64,000 bases of DNA. Origin: Ruminococcus_G sp050944435. Its GTDB lineage: Bacteria; Bacillota; Clostridia; Lachnospirales; Lachnospiraceae. The notes under the pieces were generated by a model. That model was not told where the DNA came from, did not search any database, and was given only the letters and a program-made list of their open reading frames with translations. Of this stretch, positions 33,586 through 42,952 are shown piece by piece (the first letter of the stretch is position 1; the number at the start of each line of letters is the position of its first letter). The stretch lies in NCBI GenBank assembly GCA_050944435.1, contig JBMNRB010000014.1, positions 1 through 64,000 on the forward strand, read 5' to 3'. Both the position numbers and the translations under genes were made by a program.

Positions 33586-34456
33586 AGAAGAGTTAAGACG
33601 CAGGACGGAGGAGGTTCAAAAAAGGGTGCTTTCCTTCCTTCCCAAGGAGGAAGGATTTCCGGCAAAACTGGCGGAAGCGGTGAATTATAACATGGAAGCG
33701 CCGGGTAAACGGCTGAGACCCCTCCTGATGCAGGAAATATACCGGATGTATGGGGGAGAAGGAACGGTTGTTTATCCCTTTATGGCCGCCATGGAGATGA
33801 TACATACCCATTCGCTGATCCATGATGATCTGCCGGCTCTGGACAATGATGATTACCGCAGAGGACGGAAAACTACCCATAAGGTTTACGGAGAAGCGCT
33901 GGCTGTACTATGCGGAGACGCCCTGCTGAATTTGGCTTATGAGACGGCCTTTCTGGCATTTTCCATGGATGAGGACGCCGCAAAGACGGCGAAAGCGCTT
34001 CGAATATTAGGCAGAAAAGCCGGTATTTACGGAATGCTGGGCGGGCAGAGCGTGGATGTGATGAATGAGGGAAAAGAGCTGTCCCGTCAGACGCTGGATT
34101 ATATCTATGAAAATAAAACGGCGGCTTTGCTGGAAGGTTCACTGATGATCGGCGCCGTTCTGGCAGGAGCTTCAGATCAGGAAGTGGAAAAAATGGAAAG
34201 GGCCGGAAGCTGCCTGGGGCTGGCCTTTCAGATACAGGATGATATCCTGGATGTGACTGGAAGTGAGGAAGAGTTGGGAAAACCGGTTCACAGTGATGAA
34301 AAGAATAAAAAAACCACCTATGTGACCCTGGAAGGCGTCATACAGGCGGAAAAAACGGCCCAAAAACTGACGCAGGACGCAAAGGAGCTTCTGACGGGAG
34401 AAAGAGATGAATTCCTGCAGGCGCTTCTCGATTATCTGATGGTCCGTAAAAAATAG
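33575..34456 (+). CDS. ispA: Farnesyl/geranylgeranyl-type polyprenyl synthase
   Basis: A 293-residue prenyltransferase; ATG 33575 lies inside the end of xseB behind AGAAGGAG. The first Asp-rich motif is HDDLPALDNDDYRRG and the second is QIQDDILDVTG. GGQSVDVMNEG and the NKTAALLEGS segment are conserved. It makes farnesyl diphosphate from IPP and DMAPP for quinone and undecaprenyl synthesis. dxs follows 14 bp later, so two isoprenoid genes are co-expressed. Confidence 0.93.
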   Translation: MNFKEELRRRTEEVQKRVLSFLPKEEGFPAKLAEAVNYNMEAPGKRLRPLLMQEIYRMYGGEGTVVYPFMAAMEMIHTHSLIHDDLPALDNDDYRRGRKTTHKVYGEALAVLCGDALLNLAYETAFLAFSMDEDAAKTAKALRILGRKAGIYGMLGGQSVDVMNEGKELSRQTLDYIYENKTAALLEGSLMIGAVLAGASDQEVEKMERAGSCLGLAFQIQDDILDVTGSEEELGKPVHSDEKNKKTTYVTLEGVIQAEKTAQKLTQDAKELLTGERDEFLQALLDYLMVRKK

Positions 34457-34470
34457 AAGGTTTGAGATAT

Positions 34471-36333
34471 ATGATACTGGATAGAATAAAAAAAGCAAAT
34501 GATGTAAAACAGTTGGATACAGAAGAACTGAAGCTGCTGGCAGAAGAAATCCGTACGTTTTTGATTGATCATTTGAGTAAGAGCGGCGGTCATCTGGCTT
34601 CCAATCTGGGAGTGGTGGAGCTGACCATTGCCCTTCATCTGGTACTGGATTTTCCCCAGGACAGGCTGATCTGGGATGTGGGCCATCAGTGCTACACCCA
34701 TAAAATCCTTACCGGAAGGAAAGAAGGGTTCGACCATCTCAGGCAGGCGGGCGGCATGAGCGGATTTCCTAAACGGTGCGAAAGCGGCTGTGATTCTTTC
34801 GATACGGGACACAGCTCCACATCAATTTCGGCAGGGCTGGGATATGTCCATGCCAGAGATTTGCTGGGCCAGGGATATAAAGTGATGTCTGTCATCGGAG
34901 ACGGGGCGCTCACCGGAGGGATGGCTTATGAGGCGCTGAACAATGCAGCGGAGCTGAAAAAAAATTTTGTCATTGTGCTGAATGATAATAACATGTCCAT
35001 TTCCAACAATGTAGGGGGCATGTCGGCTTATCTGGGCAATTTGAGGACGGCGGCTTCCTACGCAGATCTGAAGTTGAATGTGACCAACGCCCTGAAAAAG
35101 ATTCCCAGAGTGGGAGACGGAATGGTACAGGCTATTCACAAAACAAAAAGCAGCATCAAACAGTTTGTGATTCCAGGAATGCTCTTTGAGAACATGGGCC
35201 TGACTTATCTGGGACCGGTGGACGGACACAATATATCGCAGATGAGGAAGATCTTTCTTGACGCTTTCCGGGTGGAAGGACCGGTGCTGGTCCATGTACT
35301 GACGAAAAAGGGCATGGGGTATGAGCCTGCAATGCGCCATCCGGCCAGATTTCACGGAACGGCGCCCTTTGAAATCGAGACGGGAATTCCGGCTAAAAAG
35401 TCAAGGCCGGCTTATACGGATATTTTTTCTACCGTTATGCGAAAATTCGGAGACCGGGATGATAAAGTGGTGGCGGTGACGGCGGCTATGCCGACGGGAA
35501 CCGGACTGAATCGTTTTGCCCATATGTTTCCGGAACGGTTTTTTGATGTGGGAATAGCAGAAGAGCATGCGGTTACTTTTGCAGCGGGTCTGGCGCTGGG
35601 AGGATTAAAGCCAGTGGTGGCCATTTATTCTTCGTTCCTCCAAAGAGCGGTGGATCAGGTGCTTCATGATGTATGTATGCAGAAGCTTCACGTGGTATTT
35701 GCCATTGACCGCGCAGGTCTGGTGGGAAGCGACGGTGAAACTCACCACGGCTGTTTTGACCTGACTTATCTGTCCATGATGCCGGGAATGACCGTAATGG
35801 CGCCGAAAAACAAGTGGGAACTCTCAGATATGATGAAATTTGCCGTAGCTTTTGACGGCCCTGTAGCCCTCAGGTATCCCAGAGGAGAGGCGTACGAGGG
35901 ATTTGAAGAGAACAGGGATCCCATAGTCTGGGGGAAGGGAGAGATTCTGGAAAAGGGAGAAGGAATCGCCCTCCTGGCAGTGGGAAGCATGGTGAAGACG
36001 GCGGAACAGGTAAGACGGAGGCTGGAAGAAGAAGGGATAAAGGCCACTCTGGTGAACATGAGATTCGTGAAACCCTTCGACACTCAGCTTTTGAAAAAGC
36101 TGGCGAAGACTCACGATAAGTTTGTCACACTGGAAGAAAACGTAAAGACCGGCGGTTTCGGGGAAAGACTGTCCGCATGGGCAGCCGGCCATCTGCCGGG
36201 AGTCAGCGTAATGACTGTGGCGATACCGGATCAGTTTGTAACCCACGGCAGTGTGGATTACCTGTATAAAGAGCTGGAGATGGACGAAGAATCGGCAACA
36301 GAACGGATTTTGAAAAAGTGGTACGGGAAATAA
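34471..36333 (+). CDS. dxs: 1-deoxy-D-xylulose-5-phosphate synthase
   Basis: A 620-residue thiamine-diphosphate enzyme, first step of the MEP isoprenoid pathway. ATG 34471 is chosen with AGAAGG about 10 bases upstream. ThDP-binding motif GDGALTGGMAYEALNNA, the DVGHQCYTHKI start region, GIAEEHAVTFAAGLAL, and AIDRAGLVGSDGETHHG for substrate. The length is normal. Confidence 0.95.
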   Translation: MILDRIKKANDVKQLDTEELKLLAEEIRTFLIDHLSKSGGHLASNLGVVELTIALHLVLDFPQDRLIWDVGHQCYTHKILTGRKEGFDHLRQAGGMSGFPKRCESGCDSFDTGHSSTSISAGLGYVHARDLLGQGYKVMSVIGDGALTGGMAYEALNNAAELKKNFVIVLNDNNMSISNNVGGMSAYLGNLRTAASYADLKLNVTNALKKIPRVGDGMVQAIHKTKSSIKQFVIPGMLFENMGLTYLGPVDGHNISQMRKIFLDAFRVEGPVLVHVLTKKGMGYEPAMRHPARFHGTAPFEIETGIPAKKSRPAYTDIFSTVMRKFGDRDDKVVAVTAAMPTGTGLNRFAHMFPERFFDVGIAEEHAVTFAAGLALGGLKPVVAIYSSFLQRAVDQVLHDVCMQKLHVVFAIDRAGLVGSDGETHHGCFDLTYLSMMPGMTVMAPKNKWELSDMMKFAVAFDGPVALRYPRGEAYEGFEENRDPIVWGKGEILEKGEGIALLAVGSMVKTAEQVRRRLEEEGIKATLVNMRFVKPFDTQLLKKLAKTHDKFVTLEENVKTGGFGERLSAWAAGHLPGVSVMTVAIPDQFVTHGSVDYLYKELEMDEESATERILKKWYGK

Positions 36334-36337
36334 TAAG

Positions 36338-37153
36338 ATGAAAGAACGATTAGATGTATTGATGGTGAAACGTAATCTGGCGCCTTCCAGGGAAAAGGCA
36401 AAGGCAGTGATCATGTCGGGCAATGTCTTTGTGGAAGGCCAGAAGGAAGATAAGGCCGGTTCCATGTTTCCGGATACGGTGAAAATTACCGTAAGGGAAT
36501 ATGAGATGCCTTACGTAAGCAGAGGCGGACTGAAACTGGAAAAGGCCATGAAAGAATTTACGGTTTCTCTGCAGGATAAAATCTGTATGGATGTGGGGGC
36601 TTCCACGGGAGGATTTACAGACTGCATGCTGAAAAACGGAGCAGCAAAAGTCTATGCAGTAGACGTGGGACATGGTCAGCTGGACTGGAAACTGAGAAAT
36701 AACGAACAAGTAGTCTGCATGGAGCGCACCAATATCCGTTACGTGCAGCCGGAGGACATTGGGGAGAAAATCCAGTTTGCCTCCATCGATGTTTCCTTTA
36801 TTTCTTTGACGAAAGTGCTGCAGCCGGTGAAAGAATTGCTGGAGGAAGAAGGGGAGATTGTCTGTCTGATCAAACCCCAGTTTGAAGCGGGACGGGAGAA
36901 AGTAGGAAAAAAGGGCGTGGTGCGGGATGCCAAAGTGCATCATGAAGTTATCGTCAAGGTAATGGAATATGCGCAAAGTATTGGATTTACGGCGCTGCAT
37001 CTGGATTTTTCTCCCATAAAAGGCCCGGAGGGTAATATAGAATACCTGCTGCATCTGAAGAAAGATGTTGAAGGAGACAAGGTGAAAACCGATGTGCCGG
37101 ATGTATCCCAGGTGGTGCAGAGAGCGCATCAGCAGCTGGATAAAGGGGCCTGA
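36338..37153 (+). CDS. tlyA: TlyA-family RNA methyltransferase (S4 and FtsJ-like domains)
   Basis: A 271-residue protein. The N-terminal S4 RNA-binding domain (RLDVLMVKRNLAPSREKAKAVI) is followed by an FtsJ-like methyltransferase fold with MDVGASTGGFTDCMLKNGA as the SAM-binding loop and DVSFISLTKVL. Relatives 2'-O-methylate ribosomal RNA or act as haemolysins; the rRNA role is more likely. It is a usual neighbour of dxs and nadK in Firmicutes. Confidence 0.92.
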   Translation: MKERLDVLMVKRNLAPSREKAKAVIMSGNVFVEGQKEDKAGSMFPDTVKITVREYEMPYVSRGGLKLEKAMKEFTVSLQDKICMDVGASTGGFTDCMLKNGAAKVYAVDVGHGQLDWKLRNNEQVVCMERTNIRYVQPEDIGEKIQFASIDVSFISLTKVLQPVKELLEEEGEIVCLIKPQFEAGREKVGKKGVVRDAKVHHEVIVKVMEYAQSIGFTALHLDFSPIKGPEGNIEYLLHLKKDVEGDKVKTDVPDVSQVVQRAHQQLDKGA

Positions 37154-37155
37154 AG

Positions 37156-38019
37156 ATGAACCATTTTTATATTATTACCAATAGTATAAAGGATAAAGAC
37201 CTGCTTGTGACGAAAAAGATCGCCAATTATCTGAAAGAGCATGGAAAAAAGTGTGCTGTTCAGCAGGAAAATCACACGAAAAACGGGAAGGAATTCCATT
37301 ATACAGACGCAGCTCAGATACCGGATGAGGCGGAGTGCGCCCTGGTTCTCGGCGGAGACGGAACTTTGCTCCAGGCGGCTCGGGATGTAGTAGACCGGGA
37401 GCTTCCCCTTTTTGGCATTAATCTGGGGACTTTGGGGTATCTGGCGGAGATTGATCAGCATTCCATTTACCCGGCGCTGGATCATCTGATGAATGATGAG
37501 TTCGAGGTGGAGCGGCGGATGATGCTCTGCGGCAGCGTCTTCCATAACGGAGAACTTCTGGAAGAAGACATTGCGTTGAATGATATTGTGATCAGCCGGG
37601 AAGGTTCTCTTTGCGTGGTGAAATTTCATAATTTTGTCAATGACGAATTTTTAAATTCCTACAATGCAGACGGGATTATTATTTCCACTCCCACCGGCTC
37701 CACCGGCTACAGCCTTTCAGCAGGCGGCCCCATCGTTTCCCCCAATGCGTCTATGATACTGATGACGCCGCTGGCGCCCCATACATTAAATACCAGGAGT
37801 ATTATCTTTCCTGATCAGGACAAGATAACGGTAGAAATCGGTCCGGGAAGGGACGCTCAGGTGGAACACGGAATTGCATCCTTTGACGGAGACACCATTG
37901 TTCCTATGGTGACGGGCGACAGAATTGTTATACGAAAATCCCGGAAGGATACCAGAATCATCAAAGTAAATAATGTCAGCTTTCTGGAAACGCTGCGGAA
38001 CAAGATGAGTACCAACTGA
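37156..38019 (+). CDS. nadK: NAD kinase
   Basis: A 287-residue kinase making NADP from NAD. GGDGTLLQAARD is the ATP/polyphosphate GGDG motif, NLGTLGYLAE follows, and YNADGIIISTPTGSTGYSLSAGGPI holds the NAD-binding residues. It starts 3 bp after tlyA. Confidence 0.95.
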   Translation: MNHFYIITNSIKDKDLLVTKKIANYLKEHGKKCAVQQENHTKNGKEFHYTDAAQIPDEAECALVLGGDGTLLQAARDVVDRELPLFGINLGTLGYLAEIDQHSIYPALDHLMNDEFEVERRMMLCGSVFHNGELLEEDIALNDIVISREGSLCVVKFHNFVNDEFLNSYNADGIIISTPTGSTGYSLSAGGPIVSPNASMILMTPLAPHTLNTRSIIFPDQDKITVEIGPGRDAQVEHGIASFDGDTIVPMVTGDRIVIRKSRKDTRIIKVNNVSFLETLRNKMSTN

Positions 38020-38035
38020 CCGGAGGAAAAGATAG

Positions 38036-38500
38036 ATGAAGATTGCCAGACATAGCCAGATAATAAAACTGATTCACGAGTATGACATTGAGACCCAGGA
38101 AGAACTGGCCGAAAGACTGAATGAGAGCGGTTTTCGGGTGACCCAGGCCACGGTATCCAGGGATATCCGGGAACTGCGGCTGATGAAAATTTCCACAAAG
38201 GAAGGCCACTCCAAATATGCGGTGGCTCAGAATCCGAATCAGGAACTGGGATCGAAATATATTCATGTGCTGAAAACCGCTTTTGTTTCCATGGATACGG
38301 CCCAGAATCTTCTGGTCATTAAAACGGTGTCCGGCATGGCTATGGCTGCCGCCGCCGCTTTGGATGAGATGAACTGGAACGAAATAGTGGGCTGCATTGC
38401 CGGAGACAATACGATTATGTGTGCGGCCAGAAGCGCCGACGAGGCGGTTTTGGCCATGACAAAGTTAAAAAAAATGCTGGATGAAGATTCCTTAAGATGA
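38036..38500 (+). CDS. argR: Arginine repressor
   Basis: A 154-residue regulator. The N-terminal winged helix has YDIETQEELAERLNESGFRVTQATVSRDIREL, and the C-terminal oligomerisation domain has GCIAGDNTIM, which binds arginine. It represses arginine synthesis and activates catabolism as a hexamer. Its place before recN is conserved across Firmicutes. No arginine genes are in the window. Confidence 0.95.
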   Translation: MKIARHSQIIKLIHEYDIETQEELAERLNESGFRVTQATVSRDIRELRLMKISTKEGHSKYAVAQNPNQELGSKYIHVLKTAFVSMDTAQNLLVIKTVSGMAMAAAAALDEMNWNEIVGCIAGDNTIMCAARSADEAVLAMTKLKKMLDEDSLR

Positions 38501-38510
38501 GGATAAAAAT

Positions 38511-40205
38511 ATGTTAACGAATTTACATGTGAAAAATCTTGCGCTGATTGATGAGACGGAAGTGGAATTTGAACCGGGGCTTAATATTCTCACCGGAGAG
38601 ACGGGGGCCGGGAAATCTCTGCTGCTGGGTTCCATCAATCTGGCTCTGGGAAAGAAAATGGCCAGCGGCAGTATTGGAAAATTTGGGAAATATGCCTTGG
38701 TGGAACTGATTTTTACTGTGGAAAATCCTAAGATTGCAGAAGCCTTTGAACAGATGGGAATCATCCTGGAGGAAAATCAGGTGGTGCTCAGCAGAAAGAT
38801 CATGGAGGGGCGAAGTATCAGCCGGATCAACGGAGAAACCTGCACGGTGGGGCAGATGAAAGAAGCGGCGTCTTTGCTGCTGGATATTCACGGCCAGCAC
38901 GAGCACCAGTCTCTTCTTTACCCGGAGCGTCAGTTGGACATTTTGGATGAGTTCGGAGGAAAAAAGATCCTGGAACAGAAAAAACAGGTGGAAAGCTGCT
39001 ATGGGAGTTATAAAAAAATCGAAAAAGAACTGAAGGAATGTCAGATAGACGAGGAGCAAAGACAGCGGGAAATAGATTTCCTTCAATTTGAGATACAGGA
39101 GATTGATGATGCGTCTCTGGTGCCGGGGGAAGACGAGGAGCTGGAACGGAAGTTCCGCAGAATGTATCATTCCAGAAAAATCGCAGAAGTGCTGGGAAGG
39201 GTACATGGTTACCTGGGCTATGACAACGGTCAGTCTGCGGGAGAAGTGCTGGGACAGGCGGTACGGGAACTGAGTTCCCTGGAAGGACTGGATGATGGGC
39301 TCGACCAGATTTATCAGACACTTTTGGATATTGAGAGTATGTTAAATGACTGCAACCGGGACATCAGCGGATATCTGGATGACATGACCTTTTCAGAGGA
39401 AACGTTTCAGGAGGTGCAGAACCGTCTGGATGAGATCAATCGTCTGAAAGGGAAATACGGAGATACGCTGGAAAAAATTCTGAAGTACCGGGACAATCAG
39501 CAGGAGAAGCTGGAAAGTCTGATGCACCTGGAAGAACGAAAGGAGAAACTGGAACAAGAGTTCCAAAATGCAGAAAGGGAGCTGGGACAGGCTGCCGGCC
39601 GGCTTTCCAATCTTCGAAAAGCCGCGGCAAAAGAGCTGGAGCAGGCTATCGTGGCGTCTTTAAAGGAACTGAATTTTCTTCAGGTGGAATTTCAGATTGC
39701 ATTTGAACCTTTGAACCATTATACGAAAAACGGAAATGATGGGATTCGGTTCATGATTTCCACAAATCCCGGGGAACCCCTTTGGCCACTTGACAAGGTG
39801 GTTTCCGGAGGAGAACTTTCCAGAATCATGCTGGCAGTGAAAACGCTGATGGCGGATAAAGACGATAAAGAAGTTTTGATTTTTGATGAAATTGATACCG
39901 GAATCAGCGGAAGAACAGCGCAGAAAGTATCAGAGAAAATGGCGGTAATTGCCGGGAAGAGACAGGTTCTTTGCATAACCCATCTTCCGCAGATAGCGGC
40001 CATGGCGGACGCCCATTTTTTAATTGAAAAACAGGTAAAGGATACATTTACCACTACAGGGGTGAAAAAACTTAGCGAAAAAGAGTCGGTGAAAGAAATT
40101 GCCCGGATTCTGGGCGGAACGGAAGTGACGGAAAGAATCCTGGAAAGCGCCGCTGAAATGAAAGAAATGGCACAGGTAGTTAAAAATACAAGATTGAAAA
40201 AGTAA
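38511..40205 (+). CDS. recN: DNA repair protein RecN
   Basis: A 564-residue SMC-like ATPase acting early at double-strand breaks. Walker A is LTGETGAGKSLLL, the signature region is VVSGGELSRIMLAVK, and Walker B is LIFDEIDTGISG. The middle (150-370) is coiled coil. HGQHEHQSLL is conserved in RecN. Confidence 0.95.
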   Translation: MLTNLHVKNLALIDETEVEFEPGLNILTGETGAGKSLLLGSINLALGKKMASGSIGKFGKYALVELIFTVENPKIAEAFEQMGIILEENQVVLSRKIMEGRSISRINGETCTVGQMKEAASLLLDIHGQHEHQSLLYPERQLDILDEFGGKKILEQKKQVESCYGSYKKIEKELKECQIDEEQRQREIDFLQFEIQEIDDASLVPGEDEELERKFRRMYHSRKIAEVLGRVHGYLGYDNGQSAGEVLGQAVRELSSLEGLDDGLDQIYQTLLDIESMLNDCNRDISGYLDDMTFSEETFQEVQNRLDEINRLKGKYGDTLEKILKYRDNQQEKLESLMHLEERKEKLEQEFQNAERELGQAAGRLSNLRKAAAKELEQAIVASLKELNFLQVEFQIAFEPLNHYTKNGNDGIRFMISTNPGEPLWPLDKVVSGGELSRIMLAVKTLMADKDDKEVLIFDEIDTGISGRTAQKVSEKMAVIAGKRQVLCITHLPQIAAMADAHFLIEKQVKDTFTTTGVKKLSEKESVKEIARILGGTEVTERILESAAEMKEMAQVVKNTRLKK

Positions 40206-40219
40206 AATCATCGCATACT

Positions 40220-40253
40220 AAAGAAGGATATACGAAAATGTATATCCTTCTTT
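40220..40253 (+). repeat. Perfect 14-bp hairpin between recN and spoIVB
   Basis: AAAGAAGGATATAC and GTATATCCTTCTTT enclose a 6-base loop. Only TTT ends the 3' arm before GCAGC, so termination would be weak. The CATACTA just before it (40214-40220) resembles a sigma-F/G -10 box, so the hairpin may lie at the start of the spoIVB leader. Confidence 0.6.
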
Positions 40254-40282
40254 GCAGCTTTAGGAAAAGGATGTGATGATGT

Positions 40283-41482
40283 GTGAGCAATGTCAGGAAA
40301 TACCGCCGGTTTTTGTGGATTCTTCTGGGATGTTCCCTGCTGCTCTGTGCAGTGTATTCCTACTATTTGGCCAGAAACTCCATACCGGATGAAATCTCTG
40401 TATATGAGGGCCAGGAGGCTCAGTTGGATGAAGTACTTCCCTCGGCCCTTTTTACCTACGACGATGATATCGCTGTTCTGGGCAGCAACCAGTATCAGCT
40501 GAAATGCAAACTTTTTGGAATGGTTCCGGTAAAGACGGTAAAAGTCCAAAGCATTCCCAAACAGACCGTTTTTGTCAGCGGAGAGACAATCGGCATTTAC
40601 ATGGAGACAGAGGGAGTGATGATCATCGATGCAGGGGAGATAGAGGCGGCAGACGAGATGCAGCGGAAACCGGCGGAACATATTGTGAAGCCGGGGGATT
40701 ATATTTTGGAGGTAAACGGAAAAGAAATTGAGAACAAAAAGGAACTGATGGAACTGGTGGAAAAAAGCGGCGGTGAGGAAATGGAGCTCCTGATCAAAAG
40801 GGGATTGGAAAAGATCACCGTGGCGCTTAAACCGGTAATGACAAAGGAAGGTTCTTATAAGCTGGGAATCTGGGTCAGAGATAATATACAGGGGATCGGA
40901 ACATTGACATTTATGAAACCCGACGGTACTTATGGAGCTTTGGGCCATGGCATCAGCGACATTGATACAGGCGAACTGCTTCAGCTGTCAGAAGGCCAGC
41001 TGTACAGTGCAAAAATTCTTTCTGTTTCCAAGGGAGCCAGCGGAAACCCAGGGGAATTAAAGGGAGTGATTACCTATCAGGAAGAAGAGAAACTGGGCAG
41101 CATTACGGTAAATCAGTATAATGGGATCAGCGGGCAGTTAAACGAAAAGGGAAAGCAGGATCTCTTCCGCCGGCAGATGGAGATTGGATTAAAGCAGGAA
41201 GTCGCTGTGGGGCCGGCTGCCATTCTGTGCAATGTTGACGGGGAAGTAAAAGAGTATCAGGTGGAAATTACGGAAATTAATTATGATGAAGGAAACAGCA
41301 ATAAAAATTTTGTCATTCATGTTGTCGACGACCGGCTGCTGGGAAGTACCGGAGGAATTGTCCAGGGGATGTCCGGCTCTCCGGTCATACAGAAGGGAAA
41401 ACTGGTGGGGGCGGTGACTCATGTGTTTGTGCAGGATGCGACCAGGGGATATGGAATCTTTGTGGAAAACATGTTTCAATGA
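40283..41482 (+). CDS. spoIVB: SpoIVB serine peptidase (S55 family)
   Basis: A 399-residue protease secreted from the forespore to trigger pro-sigma-K processing in Bacillus. It starts at GTG 40283 behind AAAGGATG. One N-terminal membrane helix (FLWILLGCSLLLCAVYSYYL) is followed by a PDZ domain (residues 110-190, IVKPGDYILEVNGKEI) and the S55 domain with His in ALGHGISDIDTG and Ser in VQGMSGSPVIQ. AVTHVFVQDATRGYGI is conserved. Its position after recN is the usual one. Confidence 0.95.
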   Translation: MSNVRKYRRFLWILLGCSLLLCAVYSYYLARNSIPDEISVYEGQEAQLDEVLPSALFTYDDDIAVLGSNQYQLKCKLFGMVPVKTVKVQSIPKQTVFVSGETIGIYMETEGVMIIDAGEIEAADEMQRKPAEHIVKPGDYILEVNGKEIENKKELMELVEKSGGEEMELLIKRGLEKITVALKPVMTKEGSYKLGIWVRDNIQGIGTLTFMKPDGTYGALGHGISDIDTGELLQLSEGQLYSAKILSVSKGASGNPGELKGVITYQEEEKLGSITVNQYNGISGQLNEKGKQDLFRRQMEIGLKQEVAVGPAAILCNVDGEVKEYQVEITEINYDEGNSNKNFVIHVVDDRLLGSTGGIVQGMSGSPVIQKGKLVGAVTHVFVQDATRGYGIFVENMFQ

Positions 41483-41501
41483 CAAAAAAGCAGTTCAGGT
41501 A

Positions 41502-41510
41502 TGATACAAT
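41502..41510 (+). promoter_or_regulatory. Extended -10 promoter of the ADP-ribosylglycohydrolase gene
   Basis: TGATACAAT is an extended -10 element. No clear -35 is seen. Confidence 0.5.
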
Positions 41511-41548
41511 AATGCCAGAATAAAAAATACAGATAAAGAGGGAATGGC

Positions 41549-42595
41549 ATGAGTATTGAGGAGAAAATAACAGGATGCCTTCTGGGAGGCGCCGTTGGCG
41601 ACGCCTTGGGGTATCCTGTAGAATTTATGAACTGGAAAAAAATACGGAAAATTTATGGTTCTTCCGGCATTACCTCACTGGAAAGCCATGGAAGCAAAGT
41701 TGAGATTTCCGACGATACGCAGATGACGCTTTTTACCGGGGAAGGGCTGCTGAATTGGCTTTCCTCAGAGAGCAAAGAAGACGGTCCGGAGGTATATTTA
41801 AATCAGGCTTATCTGGATTGGTATGCAACTCAGAGACAGACGGCGGGATATAAACCTTATACTCAGTTGTATGGGATAAAGGAGCTGCATCAGCTCAGGG
41901 CGCCGGGCAATGCATGCCTGGCGGCTCTTCGCAGCCAGAAAAACGGAGAGTTCGGCACTGTGGAGAAACCGGTGAACAACAGCAAAGGGTGCGGAGGGAT
42001 CATGCGTGCGGCGCCGGCCGGACTGATAGAGGAGAAAGAGGGATGGACGGCGGCTTCGCTGGGAGCTAAGGCCGCTGCGATTACCCACGGGCACCCTCTG
42101 GGATATCTCCCGGCCGCGTTGTTGGCCGAGACGGTCCATGAAATTGTATACAAAGATCCGAAGAAAGAAAGAGAGCTGACCGATCTTCTGAGGAGCGCGC
42201 TGCGCAAGGTAAAACTTCAGTTTCCTCAGGAAAGGGAGATGGAGACGCTGGAAGAACTGACGGAACAGGCGATCCAACTGGCCCGAAAGGACGAAGAAGA
42301 CCATAAAGCTCTGCGTATTCTGGGCGAGGGATGGACAGGAGAGGAGACGTGGGCAGTTGCTGTTTTTGCCTGCGTAAAGTATTCAGAGGATTTTCAAAAG
42401 GCGTTGATCTGTTCAGTAAACCATGAGGGCGACAGTGATTCCACAGGAGCCGTTGCCGGCAATATACTGGGAGCTTATCTGGGAAAAACTATAGTGGAAC
42501 AGGCTTTTTCCACGGAAAACCTGGAGTTGAAAGAAGTGATTGATCAAATGGGAGAGCGTCTGGCCCTGTATTCTTCCCGGAGGTCCCACGCGTAA
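41549..42595 (+). CDS. ADP-ribosylglycohydrolase family protein
   Basis: A 348-residue protein of the DraG/ARH family, which removes ADP-ribose from proteins, nucleic acids or small molecules with two magnesium ions. GCLLGGAVGDALGYPVEF opens the fold, ISDDTQMTLFTGE carries the first acidic cluster, GCGGIMRAAPAGL is conserved, and NHEGDSDSTGAVAGNILGAYLG has the second cluster. No ADP-ribosyltransferase is adjacent. It is expressed alone between spoIVB and tRNA-Val. Confidence 0.92.
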   Translation: MSIEEKITGCLLGGAVGDALGYPVEFMNWKKIRKIYGSSGITSLESHGSKVEISDDTQMTLFTGEGLLNWLSSESKEDGPEVYLNQAYLDWYATQRQTAGYKPYTQLYGIKELHQLRAPGNACLAALRSQKNGEFGTVEKPVNNSKGCGGIMRAAPAGLIEEKEGWTAASLGAKAAAITHGHPLGYLPAALLAETVHEIVYKDPKKERELTDLLRSALRKVKLQFPQEREMETLEELTEQAIQLARKDEEDHKALRILGEGWTGEETWAVAVFACVKYSEDFQKALICSVNHEGDSDSTGAVAGNILGAYLGKTIVEQAFSTENLELKEVIDQMGERLALYSSRRSHA

Positions 42596-42611
42596 TGATA
42601 CAGCCTGCTGT

Positions 42612-42647
42612 AAAATACCGCCAGTCAGAAATGACCGGCGGTATTTT
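42612..42647 (+). terminator. Terminator after the ADP-ribosylglycohydrolase gene
   Basis: AAAATACCGCC and GGCGGTATTTT pair around a 14-base loop with a further T run. Confidence 0.85.
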
Positions 42648-42696
42648 TATGGAAAAAGGCAGAGATATAATCATCTCTTATTATCTTCAACAGATT

Positions 42697-42748
42697 AAAA
42701 ACGGCGTATTTACAGGCTTTTTCCTCATCTTTCCCTGCAAATACGCCA
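42697..42748 (-). terminator. Terminator of the tRNA-Val gene
   Basis: On the minus strand GGCGTATTTGCAGG and CCTGTAAATACGCC (one mismatch) form a long hairpin just after the tRNA and are followed by GTTTTTAA. Confidence 0.8.
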
Positions 42749-42749
42749 G

Positions 42750-42823
42750 TGGAAGCAACGGGGCTCGAACCCGTGACCTCTCGCGTGTGAGGCGAACGCT
42801 CATCCCAGCTGAGCTATGCTTCC
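42750..42823 (-). tRNA. tRNA-Val, anticodon CAC
   Basis: The minus strand folds as a full cloverleaf. Acceptor GGAAGCA pairs with TGCTTCC, the D arm has GCTC and GAGC around AGCTGGGAT, and the anticodon arm TTCGC/GCGAG encloses CTCACAC with CAC at 34-36. The T arm is ACGGG/CCCGT with loop TTCGAGC. The discriminator is A (42750). CCA is not encoded and must be added. The gene is in antisense orientation to its neighbours. Confidence 0.95.
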
Positions 42824-42832
42824 ATATAATCT

Positions 42833-42860
42833 ATTATAGCACGTTGAAATCCATATGCAA
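42833..42860 (-). promoter_or_regulatory. Promoter of tRNA-Val
   Basis: On the minus strand TTGCAT (plus 42855-42860) and TATAAT (plus 42833-42838) are 16 bp apart, with TGC directly before the -10 box. Confidence 0.8.
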
Positions 42861-42879
42861 CATGAAATTTAGTTTCATG
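42861..42879. repeat. Inverted repeat between the tRNA-Val and membrane-protein genes
   Basis: CATGAAA and TTTCATG flank TTTAG. It lies just upstream of the tRNA -35 box and before a TATAAT (42916-42921) that may serve the membrane-protein gene, so it could be an operator. No binding protein is known from the sequence. Confidence 0.4.
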
Positions 42880-42952
42880 GGGCAGTCCATGGTTTCTTTT
42901 TTTCTCATCTTATATTATAATAAAAAAGGCAAAAGAAAAGCAGGAGGAAAAT

